Of a stretch of DNA of 64,000 nucleotides, positions 12,861-24,885 are shown in pieces. The stretch is taken from contig JAKJHU010000083.1 of the NCBI GenBank assembly GCA_022316685.1, positions 2,232,001-2,296,000 on the forward strand, in the 5' to 3' direction. The stretch's first letter is position 1; the number at the start of each line of letters is the position of its first letter. The notes under the pieces are model-generated. The model saw nothing but the letters and a program-made list of their open reading frames with translations, was not told the DNA's origin and did not search any database. The stretch comes from Progne subis subis (Eukaryota; Chordata; Aves; Passeriformes; Hirundinidae). The position numbers and the translations under genes are program-made.

Positions 12861-14285
12861 ATGGAGGCATTTTACCTCCCGAAGGTGACAGGATGAGGCA
12901 GCAGCAGAACCTGGGCTGGAGTGGGGTGTTCAGCCTGCCCATCCCGAGTGCAGCTCACTGCTCCTGCTGCAGCCTCCAGGGAACAGAGTTCCAAAAGCTG
13001 GGTATGCTCCCCTCCTGCCCTTTGCTGCCTGCCTGTGCTCTGGCAGGGCTCGGTGTTTGTTGCCAGGAAAGAGGAGAAATCCAGGAAAACAGAAAGCACT
13101 GGGCTTGCCGTGGAACGGCACTGAGCTCCACGTGGGGAGGCAGGAATGCTGGGCTGCCAGGATGTATTTCCTGGATATCCAGTGATACCGACATTGCCTG
13201 AAAATGAACTTCTTACAAGGCAGCTTCTCTGCCCTTTCGTAAGTAACAAATGCAGAGCAAAACAAGTTGAAAGCAGAGATCTCAACAGAGCAACTGTGAC
13301 CTGTCTGTTCTCTTTACTGCATAAAGTTTACAGGTTTGGTTGTTGTTTTTTTTTTTTAGTCCTGGCGTATTTAAAACTTTGGACAAATTATGTAACCTGA
13401 GCATGTTTCCTTGGCAAAGACGGCATTATATGGTATTTGCTGATCTATCTGGGAGCAGTTCTGCTAGCTGTCCCTGGTGCCACCTCACACAGAGGAGGAG
13501 CTGTTCTACCTTCACTGACTGGGAAGAGACGGGAAGAGTACACCTCATGCACCCTCCTGTGTCCTCATCCTCTCACTCCTCAGATACTCTTTGGATCACA
13601 TTTCCTCTTGTTTCTCCTTGGTCCCACTCGTTCCTGATGAACCCTTAATTTTCTTTGCCCAAATTAGCAAACTCCTAAAAGAAAAGTGACATTTCTTACC
13701 CTCAGTGCTGCATATCGTAGTTCAGGAGCTGCTGTTGCTACTGTGATGCTGCAGTGTCTCATCACATCAAGCACAACTGCAGTGAAAATCCTGCTAGTCT
13801 GTCATGCTGATGTAAATTTTCCATAGAATTGTTCTTGTCATCCAGATTTTTCCTGAAGTGACCCCAAGCCTCACTTTCTCTTCCTGCTGCTGGCTGGCAG
13901 CCTGAGGCACCTCTTTGAAAGTGCTTCAGATTCAGGCTAACGATGAGTCAAAAATTGGCAATTTGCCCCTCTCCCATTGCCTTGCTCTTTTTTTAAGTGG
14001 TAGAAGAGTAATGGTGATTTGTTAAGGGAATTTTTGATCTGCTCTTTTGGTTTTTCTGGTTTCTGACATTCTGGATGCACAGATTGTGCCAGGGAGTGTG
14101 AGCTGACACAGCAGCTGGCAGAGAGCTCTGGAATATTACAACTGTCTCAGAAATCTCTCAGCTTGGTCCACAGGGCTTGGAGAAGGGGATCAAGGCAGAA
14201 AATCCAGTGAGTGCTGAGACTGGGTTGGTCCCAGGGCATGTGGGAGCAGCTCTGGACTGTCCAGCACCAAGGAGCTCCCTGAGGT
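12861..14285. other. intergenic, nothing recognised
   Basis: Several short overlapping frames near 12.9-13.6 kb occur because of moderate GC content. None has a splice pattern or a protein family signature. Confidence 0.6.
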
Positions 14286-14289
14286 GAGC

Positions 14290-14620
14290 ATAACCCTGTT
14301 CAGTCTGGCCTGGGACACTTCCAGGGGTCCAGGGGCAGGATCCCTGTGCCAGAGCCTCCCCACCCTCACAGAGATTTTTTTCCCTAATATCCAATCTCAA
14401 CCTACTCCCTTTCCATTTAAAGCCATTCCCCTCTGTCCTGTCCCTCCTGGCCCTGGTAAGTAATCCTGCCCCATCCTCCCTTCAGGCACTGGAACACCAC
14501 AGTGAGGTCACCCCAAACGCTTCTCTCCAGGTGAACAATCCCAGCTCCCTCAGCCTTTCCTCACTCACTCCAGCTCTCTCATCAATGTGGTGGCCTCCTC
14601 TGGACTGGCCCCAAGGCAGA
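14290..14620 (-). mobile_element. CR1 LINE fragment, reverse orientation
   Basis: Matches the complement of the CR1 3' portion: tggcctgggacacttccagg, then cctccccaccctcacag, ccattcccctctgtcctgtc, caggtgaacaatcccagctc and tggcctcctctggactgg in the expected order. The extreme CR1 tail is missing, so it is an internal or 5'-and-3'-truncated fragment. Confidence 0.85.
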
Positions 14621-16809
14621 TCTGAGCAGAATAGAAAATACGGGACACGACACCATCTTGCTTGGGAAGAATATTCCATCAGAATATATTCCATGAGGAA
14701 TTCCACAGATGGCCACAACATGATCCCTTTAAACGCTGAGACCCAAAGTATGATTGTGGGGGGGGATACATAACAACCTGTTTAATAAATCTCCTTGCTA
14801 AAATTTGTGCTGAGTGTGCTCTGTGTTTATACACAGGCAGGGCAGTGCTTTTGGGGTGAAGGGTGGTGCAGAAGTGTTTGTGCTGGGCAAGGAAAGCAGG
14901 CAGATGTTCCAGGACATGAACAGGGCAGCCTGAAGCAGCTGTGGAGAGAAAAGGGGGTGCTGGTGATGGGAAACAGAGTCGCCACTTCTGTCAGAATTCA
15001 TTCATCCCCTTTTTTGCATTTCTCTCAGCAAGAAATATAGAGCAGGGAGTCCCTGAGTGCAGGAAACACAAGAAGCCTTAAGCTGCTGCCATGTAAATAT
15101 TTGTACAGCAGACAGTGTGTCCCGTGCATCAGGGTAAACAGAAATTCTGCTCTGTTCTCCAGTGCAAGGGTATTTTATTCAAACCCTAATCTGCGTAACT
15201 GCCACCAAAAACCAGCTGATTTACAACCAATCTCTACAAAGAGATTGTTTCCTACCTGCCCCGACAAGTCCCTGCAGGCACCTTGCTCTTTGCTCTGTTG
15301 ATTTATTATTTCTTTTTTTTGGACGTGGTCAAAACCATTAATCTGGGAACCTGTGCTGGGCAGAAGGCAGGCTTTAAACCCAGTTACACTGAGATAATTG
15401 TGGAGGGCGTGGATAATTCAGTTCAAATTCAAAGGTTTGTATTCAGTGCAGCAACTTCAGAGAGAGCAATTTTAATGATTTTTTTTTTTAGCAGGGGTGA
15501 GAGTATCCACACCGTCTGATTTGCAGTATCTGCATTTGGGGTCTCTCAGGAAAGAAGTGGACTCCCATTTTTGATTTAAATTACTTTATGGAGGATCTTT
15601 TCTCTTTTTTGTTGAGTACAGAGTGTGCCAGGATAAGCAGAGCCAAACCATTCTACATTAATTCCTTCAACATGAGGATTTAACTTCAGACTGGGGAGGC
15701 TGTGATCTCCTCTCTCTTGTTTCACTGGGAGAGAAAATTTGCTCCTCTGTCAAATGCTGAGCAGATCCAGCTCTCTGAGCTGCTTTGCTCAGTCCGTGGT
15801 TTTCATTGACACATTTTTTCCATGCAGTTCCAGCTCTCAGCTGACAACGTGCCTGTCAATTGTGCCATTGGCCAAAATGCTTCAATATCTCCTTTGCTAA
15901 TTGCTTCCTTAAACAGGGCAAGAAGTGTACCCCTCATTTTTTGTGTATCGTGGTCTGGACATAGCCATAAACCAAATATCCATTACTCATTAATAATAGG
16001 CACTCTGTACTACCTTTGACGTAATTTTTTGTGTGCGGGGAAATTACCTGAGTTAGTTCACTGATGAAAAAGCATTCTTTATACAAAGAATATTTTCCAG
16101 GAGCTCAGGTTCCTACCAACACCACTCTGTTACTGACTCGGACTTGCTCCTTGAGTGTTGTTCCAGTGTTTTCACTTGGTTTCTTTCTGGTTTGGGCTCT
16201 GATTCCTGGTTGTTTATGCAGCTCAGAGGAAGGCCAGTGCTTTCAGAAGTGCAGGTACCAGCCTGGACGTCTGCAGCAAACCAGAATACTGCCTGTAGTT
16301 AAGGATGTTACTATTAAAATAAGCAAATAAATTCATTTTAGATAGTTTATTACAGTGCTTGAAAGAGTATTTCTATATCAGAATCAAAGCAGGCCACCCT
16401 AGCTGGTCTCTTTTTACCTCTCTTACATTCTGATGGACTTGACTGCAAACCCTATTGATTAAAACATGGCCTTTGCCCTCATTCTTGTAGCTCAACACTC
16501 AACAAAATTACAAGTAAAATAACCAAATCCTGGGTTTCCTACAGCAGTTGCTGTACCTGGTCACTGGGATATTCGAGGATGATGCAATAGTTAACATTTT
16601 GTTTGCCTTCCTCAGCAGGCTCCCACGCCCTTGAAGCCTCCATGTAACATAAATTGCTTTATGGAGGAGACACTGGAGAGCAGGAGCCAAATCTGAGCAG
16701 GGGAGTGAACTCCCCTCTGACCATTACATCACTGAGGAGTATCACCAGCCTCTCTCTTTTTCAGAAGGAAGCAATCACAGCATATTGCTAAATAAAAAAA
16801 GGGATTTTT

Positions 16810-16844
<35 letters not shown>

Positions 16845-18518
16845 ATCTGGGACAGGGCTGAGCCTGAAAACAATGCAGAAGTAATATCATTTTGGAGAAA
16901 AAGAACTCTTTCACTTAAATTTTTTTTTAACCTCATGAAACAGATTACCTGAATGATTCTGGTGATTCTGATGGTTTGGGTGAGCTGGGGTATCAGGAGT
17001 TCAGGAGTGCAGCAGGAAGCATTGAACTGTTGGATTTATAAACTGCCCTGAGAACAATTCAGCAGCTCAGGAGAGGCAAACCCAGGAGAGGATCCCAGAG
17101 TCCTCCCAGTCAATAATTACACCTAGGTTAAAATCAGGATTTGTGGGCAAGAAATCTGGGCTTTGTTCTCTCTGCCATCCCACGCCCATCGATGAATTCT
17201 CCGTGATGCCCTAATTTATCAGGTAATAGAGGATTGGATGTTACACTGGCACACAGGGCACCCCGAGTGCATGGGGCAGGAGCACAGACACAGATAACTG
17301 GGATTTTGGGAAATTTGTGCTGGAACAAAGACTTCAGACAGGCCCGGCTGTTCCTTCATGCCTCAGACACGGGAAAGGCAACTCTGGTGTTTGCCTTCCT
17401 GATGCAGGTCAAGAGCCAGCAGGAGAACAAAGGCACTCCTCGGTGCGATAAGGAGCCGGTGTTTTATGGTTGAAACTGGATCCTCGGTGTTGGGAGCTGG
17501 TTTGATGTGGCAGGGTGGGAGGAGTGCCCGGGCTCCATCACCTGTTATCAGCTGGCAGGAATTGAGTGCTCGATTTCCCTGCTGCTGGAGCTGGCTCCAG
17601 CCTCTACAGAGGGTTCCAAAAGCTGAGGAGCTTTGCTTTGTGCAGGACTTTAAAACTCTAATCAAAATTAAAATAGCAGCTAAGTTTTGGATCGAAGAAT
17701 TTAACCACTTAGTGACAATAAGAACTTTATTTTCTGGAGTCAGATATTCCAACCATGCAGTCACCTCAGACCCTCACGGTCAGGGCCACCCCTGACATCT
17801 CAGGGGTGCTTCTTGCACAGATCCAGAGAATTCCACACAAAGCCACAGAGATTTTTAGTGTGACTTTAGGGGGCTCATGTGTCTTGCTCAGTACTTTCCT
17901 CAAAGACAGGTGGGAAGTGAAGCCAGTTGTGGGTCAGGAAGGTTGTGCAGCACTGTAAAAGCAGTACACAGGTGAGAATAGGAACTTTGTGCAGTTTTTG
18001 ACTTCAAATGTGCAACAGGCACTGAACTTTTTTCACTCATTCCTTGCAGTTCGTAATACAGAAAACAGAAGATCCTGAAAAGAATGAAAGGAATACTAAT
18101 TAAAATGAGATTTCCCTAAGCTCGAAGAACAGAGTAGAAAACCAATTTATGGTCTAAAAAGCCTCTGGTCATTCTGAACATTTAGATTCTCCATGCTGGT
18201 GCCAGCTCATTATTCCTAACAGTGACAGCAGCTGTAGAACCCCTCTCCTGCTCTAGTGGGGACATTTTGGGTCTCTGTGCAGGACTTCAGTCACCTCCAA
18301 GCACTTGGGAGTCAACACAGGAGGCTCCTCAGAGGGTACCCAGGAGGGTGTGCTCCGCTGGGCCAGTTATTTTCTAGTAAGAAAAGACCTGAGTTTCCAT
18401 CAGGGTTAAACGAGTCCCAGTTCCACATCTCCAAAGCCAGATCTGGGGTTCAGGCAGTCTGTAAGCCCAAAGCAGTATCCCCAGTGTCACTATCAGAGTC
18501 ACGTCTGATATGGGAAGT
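14621..18518. other. intergenic, 28-T tract
   Basis: No gene or element recognised. A run of 28 T bases lies at 16,813-16,840. Confidence 0.6.
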
Positions 18519-18945
18519 TGTTGCAACAGGTAAAACCTTATAAAAGAAACTCCTTATAAAATCAGGCCTTGCTCATCTGATTTAGCAGCTAGCCTGTTGA
18601 ATTCCCATAAGAAATAAATTCTAGGAATGAAAAGCAGTTTGTATAACACTCTATTCTTATGAGAAACAAGTTGCACCTGTAAAAAATAAAAAGTCTATCC
18701 CATGAGAATCCGTACAGAAAATATATAAACTCCTGTGTAAAGAAAGACTCTTAACACATACACACACAAACACCTTCTAACCAATGAACTGGTTAAAACC
18801 TTCTAAACAATGAGTTTCAGTAGATAGTTAGCAAATTAGATTTAACACGGTGCCTCCTAATATTCCTATCAATATATGAACTTTGCAATAAAGATTCAGC
18901 TTTTTCCACATGAAGAAACCGGAGTGCTGTCTATTTGTGTTGCTA
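18519..18945 (+). mobile_element. candidate solo ERV LTR, family shared with 28.1 kb
   Basis: Starts TGTTGCAACAGGTAAAAC, has an internal aaaatatataaactcc TATA-like element and an AATAAA at about 18,887-18,894 just before attcagctttttccacatg. The same ordered landmarks occur in reverse complement at 28,113-28,542: ataaaatcaggcct, tgcacctg, cccatgagaatc, agaaaatat.taaac, cttctaaccaatg-like, ataaag and a tttt.c.catgaaga end. Internally ccttctaa(c/a)caatga is duplicated. No retroviral coding region adjoins it. Confidence 0.6.
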
Positions 18946-21900
18946 GAGGAAACGTTCCTTGCAGAGCTGCCAGCCCTGCCCGGGCTGAGTGCTGGACACA
19001 TCACTGCGGGCAGGAACCACCCCCAGCTCTCCCTCAGGGCAGAGCTGTCCAAACCCCCTGGAAAATGCCCAGTGGGAGGCTGGCTGCTCTGACCCCTGTG
19101 CTGAGCATCCCTGGGCAGAGCTGAGCTGATGGCTGGTGTCTGAAGGGAATGCCAGCTCTCCTAAAGCACCTCAGCCTATGGGGACACAGGGCTTGCTCAG
19201 AGCCACCAGCCCTGACCCATTTATTGCCTAAACCTATTTCACACCGGGCCTAAATTCTAAATGACACCTACCCCTAAGGCTTTTTCTATAAAGGGAGCTT
19301 GCAGATATGGCAAGGTGCTGATCTGCTTTGCATGTTTTCCTGCTCTCCAGCCAGGCTGTCTGACAGGCCACAGGCAGCTGCTGACTCAGGCCCAGCCTCT
19401 GGGGCGCTCTGGGGGAGTTCTCTGGCCAGAGGAGTCCAGAAGAGATGCAGGGTCATTCCTTGGTGAAGTACTGAGGGAAACCACCACACCAGAGTGAAGC
19501 TTTCACCTTTGTGCAGTATTAAATCAGAAAAGTCCTTCAGCGAGAGATGTTCCTGCATCTCTGCACGCTCCACGTTTCATATCCTGGATACTTTATGGTG
19601 TATGCAAAGAGCAAATACCAACGACAGCTGAGGTTTACCTTGCAGAGGGAAACACAGCCAGAGCCAACGTGACCTTCACAAAGTCTGAGTTTTGCACGCT
19701 CAGCCCGTCGGTTCAGGGTCATTCCTGTTTCTCCCATGCCCCTTCCTCACAGGCGGCAGGTACCGAGAGGGGAGAGCTCCTGCACCACCTTGAGGAAGGA
19801 AATATTTGGTTTCTAGGGGCAGGGTCTGGTCTGTGCAGACCAGCAGAGCAGGAGGGCTGACCCTGGGAAATTGTGACATCCAACCCCCAGGGCTTTGTGT
19901 CACCCCAGCATTGACCCCAGTAAAGCTGGGACAATCTCCCAAAACAACTTCAGCCAGTCCTGCTGGACTGAGAGTCACCGAGAGCTGCTTCCCCTCAGAC
20001 CAGGCAGACTTTTGAAAACACGCCTGAAAGCTGATTAGAAATGGCAAAGTTTTGGATTTGAACTCAAACAGGGCACCAGGAAGGGTAAATCCTACCAGTG
20101 CCACCTTCCCAAGTGTTCTCCCAACTGCCAAGGGCCCTGCTTGATGCTCTAGAGGGTTTGGTTGTCAGAGCTCTTGAACAAAACACATTCTGGCATCAAT
20201 CCAAGATTTCTGGCTTGTTTCCAGATTACAGACTGGCCTGGGAAGAGTTACAATAATTTCTCTGCTGCCCTGCAGGGAATTCTCCTGCAAAATATCTGCA
20301 GGCAGCTAGAAACAAATAGCTGCAGAGATAGAGGAGCAGGGGGGCATCTGAGAAGCAGCAGCAGATTCCTCTGTGTGTACGTGCTGGCTGTGTGCGTGAA
20401 GCCAGTAATGGCTGTGGCACGGTGGATGGAGGCGTTCAGGGGCTCAGGATCTGAAGTCACTCTTCCAGTCCCTCTGTCAGTGGCTCCCTCTCTGCTTCAT
20501 TCAAACCCTGCATCACAAAGGCTCGTTAATGCTTAAGCAAACAAAAGCAAAGCAATCCCAGTCCCAGTGCCTGGTTCACTGGTGCTAAGGGAGTGCTGGA
20601 GCTGACATGTCCTGGCTCTACACTAAAAAATTCCAACTGCAAGGACATAAAGAGTATGTGGGAGCTCCTGCAGCCAAGTGCTTGCAATCCATAAAGCACA
20701 ATCTGCATCTGGGTTCGGGAAGGTGTGAGGTACTGCAGTTCATTAGCGTGGAATGGGGATTCCCGTTTTGGGATGGTTTTGGAGCCCATGGGACTGAGCC
20801 AGTGTGGTGGCACCAGTGGCTGTGCTGTTTGGGGGATACAGATGCTGTTCAAAGGCAGTTGTGCACCTTGAGCTGTCGAGTCCATGACCCAGAGGATATG
20901 TTTTTGTAATGACCCATGGGCTGAGGCTTGGGAAACTGCACAAACATTTACACCTCTCACCTAAACCTCAGGCACTAAAGAAGTCAAAAAACCCCAAAAG
21001 TCACTATGACAAATCAAGCTGCATTTCACATTTTGCTTCCCAGACCCAGGGAGCCAAAGCTGAGTGAGCTCCCAACAATGAAACCAAATAAATACCTGCT
21101 CAAACCAAAACTACCAGCAGCAAGAAGTTAATAACCAATTCTAAACTGGGGTTTCATTTCTTGGAAGTCATGTGGGACTTTGCTCCTTTCTCTGTCTGCT
21201 TAATACTGTAGCCAAAAATACCCTTCTTACTTCTAATTTTACTGGGGTTTTTTTACCTCACTGGGGATGTCTGAGGCTCTCCCTCACCCTGCTGCAGTGC
21301 TGGCTGCTTTTGTCTCTCCCTAATTCCCTGTACAGGACAGCAGAGCTGTGGTGCAGCTTTCCTGGGCCTCATTAACTCCTGCTCAAGTCTCATATTTCAG
21401 ATGCCAGTTACAGGCTTTGGTCGTAATCTTCAAAGTGGTTAATGGATCAAGCCTTAGCTACATTAAAGGCTGAATTTTGATCTGTGAACCATCGTGACAG
21501 CTGCATTTCCTTGAGGCAATGGAGATTACAAAGCCCAGGAGGAAGTGTCTGAAAGGAAGGAACGAGGTGATCTTAACTGAGAGAAGCAAGGGATGGGAAA
21601 AATAGTCAGAAGATGTTGTACAGATCCAGACATTTCAAACCTGAGCCACTCCAGTGATTTCCCCCTGCATCCCAGCACCATCCTTGAAACAAATCCTCAG
21701 TACATTTTTCAGCCACCAATTTTGCTTTAAATGCAAAGTTCTCAAGCAGCCAAGTGCTAGGACATCTTTTCTGCCTTGTCCTCAGACATGTGGCTGCATT
21801 CACAGAATGCTCCAGTGGTAAGAGATTGTCTGGAAGCAGAACCAACAACAAAAATTAATGCAAGATATTCAAAAAGAAACAATCAAATACAGATGAGGAG

Positions 21901-22585
21901 TCTCTTCTTCAAGAAGGACTTTCTGTGAAGCTGCTGCTGAATACAGTGCACTGTTTACTTCTGAAGATAAACCAGAGGTTTTCATCCCCATTCTGAGCAA
22001 AATGTGTGCATTTCAGTCTCAGCATTTATCCAAACACAAAGGTCCCACTTGGTTAATCTCCCACGGAGGTTTCAACCAGCCCAGTGAAACTGGTATAAAC
22101 ACTTTGAAAAGGCTCTTCGTTTCGTTTATGTCAGCTTGGGATGTGTTTATGGCAACCCAAAATAAGCTATTCTTACTCTCGACTACAAATGTCAGCCAAC
22201 ATCTTGCACCGATTTTGGCTGCACCGCTTTAAAATAGAAGCTCAGTGTAAAGGAGTGTGTGTGCCTTAGCTGGGAGCGCCGGCGGAAGCTCAGCCTGGCA
22301 CAGGGCACGTTCTCCCTCTCGTGGCGGACTCGGGGATCCCCAGCCCCAAAAACTGATTAATTCCTCTGTGCCGAGCCATTCCTGGTAGCAGGGACACCAC
22401 CGGCTGTTGTTTCTGTGTTCGAGCATCTAGAAAGGCAGCTTTATAAAGAGAGAAATGCAAAATACTCGAAGTCGTTCATTTGGCAAACTGAATTTATCAT
22501 CATTTTGGAATAAAGTAACTACGAAATTGCCAATAAACATTGCTGGTAAAGTCACTGTGTAATTGATAATGTACTGGCTCCTGCT
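18946..22585. other. intergenic, nothing recognised
   Basis: Unique-looking sequence with only short frames. A slightly CpG-enriched patch of ~170 bases lies at 22,260-22,430 (roughly ten CpGs by eye), too small to call an island. Confidence 0.55.
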
Positions 22586-22908
22586 ATAGAATCACAGAAT
22601 CCCAGACTGATTTGGGTTGGGAAGGACCTCAAAGCTCACCCAGTGCCACCCCTGCCAGGGCAGGGACACCTTTCACTGTCCCAGGGTGCTCCAAGCCCCA
22701 ATGTCCAACCTGGCCTGGGACACTGCCAGGGATCCAGGGGCAGCCACAGCTGCTCTGGGCACCCTGTGCCAGGGTCTCATCACCCTCCCAGGGAACAAGT
22801 CCTTCCCAAAATCCCATCCATCCCTCCCCTCTGGCAGTGGAAAGCCATTCCCTGTGTCCTGTCCCTCCATCCCTTGTCCTCAGTCCCTCTCCAGTTCTCC
22901 TGGCTTCA
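22586..22908 (-). mobile_element. CR1 LINE 3'-end fragment, reverse orientation
   Basis: Opens with atagaatcacagaatcccag, the complement of the CR1 terminal microsatellite and tail, then tttgggttgggaaggacctc, tgccagggcagggacacctt, caacctggcctgggacactg, cagctgctctgggcaccctg and aagccattccctgtgtcctg. It is an intact 3' tail and relatively well preserved. Confidence 0.92.
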
Positions 22909-23084
22909 CGTTGCTATAAGTACTTCAGTCCTGCCATCCCAAAGAAATGTAATTGCTGTGATTATTTCACTGGTGCTATTACCGGGGTTTTTGATTTAAA
23001 ATCTTATCTAGAAAGACTGGGTGCCAGATGAGTCCTCTGCTCTCGTGCCCCACCCTGCCAGGGCAGAGTTTTCTGTTACATTCA

Positions 23085-23160
23085 GGGACAGCAGGATGGT
23101 CAGAGGACTGGAGCAGCTCTCCTGTGAGGAAAGGCTGAGAGATTTGGGGACTTCTGGCAG
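23085..23160 (+). mobile_element. CR1 LINE fragment
   Basis: Sense-orientation CR1 internal motif: aggatggtcagaggactgga, gcagctctcctgtgaggaaa, ggctgagagatttgggg. It is short and lies only ~180 bases from the reverse-oriented copy at 22.59-22.91 kb. Confidence 0.75.
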
Positions 23161-23186
23161 TGCCCTCAAAGGAAATGTGTAGGGAA

Positions 23187-23230
23187 GAATAAAGAATCCA
23201 CACAGAGAAGAGAATAAAGAATCCACAGGC
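23187..23230. repeat. short direct duplication
   Basis: gaataaagaatccaca occurs twice in succession, separated by cagagaaga, in the sequence following the CR1 fragment. Confidence 0.85.
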
Positions 23231-24719
23231 CAGGATCTCAAGGAGCCCAGAAAGGTAAAGGTGGAGGGCAAAGCCTCCTGTAGCACATTTTGGAGAGGCA
23301 CAAGCAGGGAAGGCAGGTGGAAAAAACCTCAGGTGGCTATTTAGCTTTATTCTGGAGTTGTACATCTGCCTTCAGAATTGGGCTCTTCCTCTCTGCTCCC
23401 TGTTCTTCCCCCGTGTCCAGAGAAGAGCCCAGTGTCAGGCAAGGAGAGGTGAAAATGCAGAGTTATCCCTGCTCAACCCTAGTGGTGCAAGGTAGGCACT
23501 GACTGGACACATGAAAACTGGGCAAAACTATTGCAGAGTTCATCTTCACATCTATTCATTCAACCCACTGACACAGACATTCTGGACATCCTGCTCACAT
23601 GGTTTGCATTAAAGCATTATGAAATCCCAAATTCTAGTGCCAGATGGTTTTGGATTACTCTGCTTGTGTAAAGGGTTTAATTTAGGTGCACAGAAAACAT
23701 AAAATACTCTGTTAATAGCTTTAGCAGGACTGCACAGCCTGCATTTGCTTTATTCATCAGCCCTGCTAGCTGCCTTCTGCACGTTATATTCCTAGCCATG
23801 ACAGAACTTCAAAACATGAATTCAAATTTACTGACTTCCCAGAACAGACTCTGCTCTGTAAAATGTTTAAAGGGGTTGATGTGAAAGGAAATATTCCTGA
23901 AGACCTCTCTGCTGAGAAACCACACGGTGAATAAAAATAGCTCTCTTTTTCCAAATACATGGCTCCTAGGAATGCCTGAGCCTGGTCCTGAGTGCAGAGA
24001 GGGAAAAGGAGGAATGGGGAAAGGTCAGGCATACAGCTGTTGCTCCTGCCAGGAGCTTTCTGCTTGCTTCACTTGATGAGCTGAATGAGCCTTTTAGCTG
24101 CTTTAATGGAGATCACATTTTTCAGATGATCTTTTCTTGGTGGAACAGATGAGCACCAGGAGTATAAATATGGACTTAACTTGAAATGGGATCTGTTGGA
24201 ATTCACACACCCAGTTCCCCATGGTACTAACAGGGGGAAAAGGGCTTGCTTGCACTTTCTGGATTTCCTCCTGCATGGACCACTGTCGTGATCTTGTACC
24301 ACGTGGCTCTGCCTGGTCATTATTCAAATATAGAATTACTCCCCTGATCCAGTCACACTCCCTAGTGCAAAATTAGACCAGTGGCTTTCTAGGATGTAAG
24401 AATGAAAAGAAGCTGGGTTGTATTTTAAGGGGACTCTCTAAAGTTACTCCTCAAACAGGATGTGATTTTAGTTTGTTTAAATTTGTTTGAGATGGGGAAG
24501 CCAGTGAGTGGCTAAAGAACATCTTTATCTCAGTATCCTCTTTCATTTTAGAATGAAATATCTCTGTTTTCAGAGACAACACAAAAATAAGGGCATGACA
24601 TATGGACAGTAGTCTTGTTCTCAGAGAAATAACAGGAGGAAGTCTGATTTGTACAGAGGAGTTCCCCTCGCTCTGCTTAACACCTTTTATCAGTTTTCAC
24701 TCACCCTTTTTCCACAAGT
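23231..24719. other. intergenic, nothing recognised
   Basis: No gene, repeat family or CpG cluster seen. Confidence 0.6.
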
Positions 24720-24885
24720 GTGGTGGTTTTTTGGGGTTTGTTGTTGTTGTTGGAGTGGGTTTTTTGTTTGTTTTTGTTTGTTTTTGTTTTTGGTTGGTTG
24801 GTTGGTTGGTTGGTTGGTTTGGTGTTTGTTTGGGGTTTTTTTGTTTGTCTGTTTGGTTGGGGTTTTTTCGTTTTTTTCCCTGAGT
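24720..24885 (+). repeat. G/T-rich low-complexity tract with (TTGG)n
   Basis: Almost only G and T for ~165 bases, with a clean ggtt array of seven units at 24,791-24,819 and flanking gtttgttt/ttgtttt repeats. Overlapping frames encode runs of Phe, Gly, Val, Trp and Leu and are composition artefacts. Strand asymmetry this strong can form unusual DNA structure. Confidence 0.9.

Noticed and set aside
20526..20960. 144-codon minus-strand frame
   Set aside because: Overlaps a + strand frame of similar length, has no domain I recognise and no gene context.
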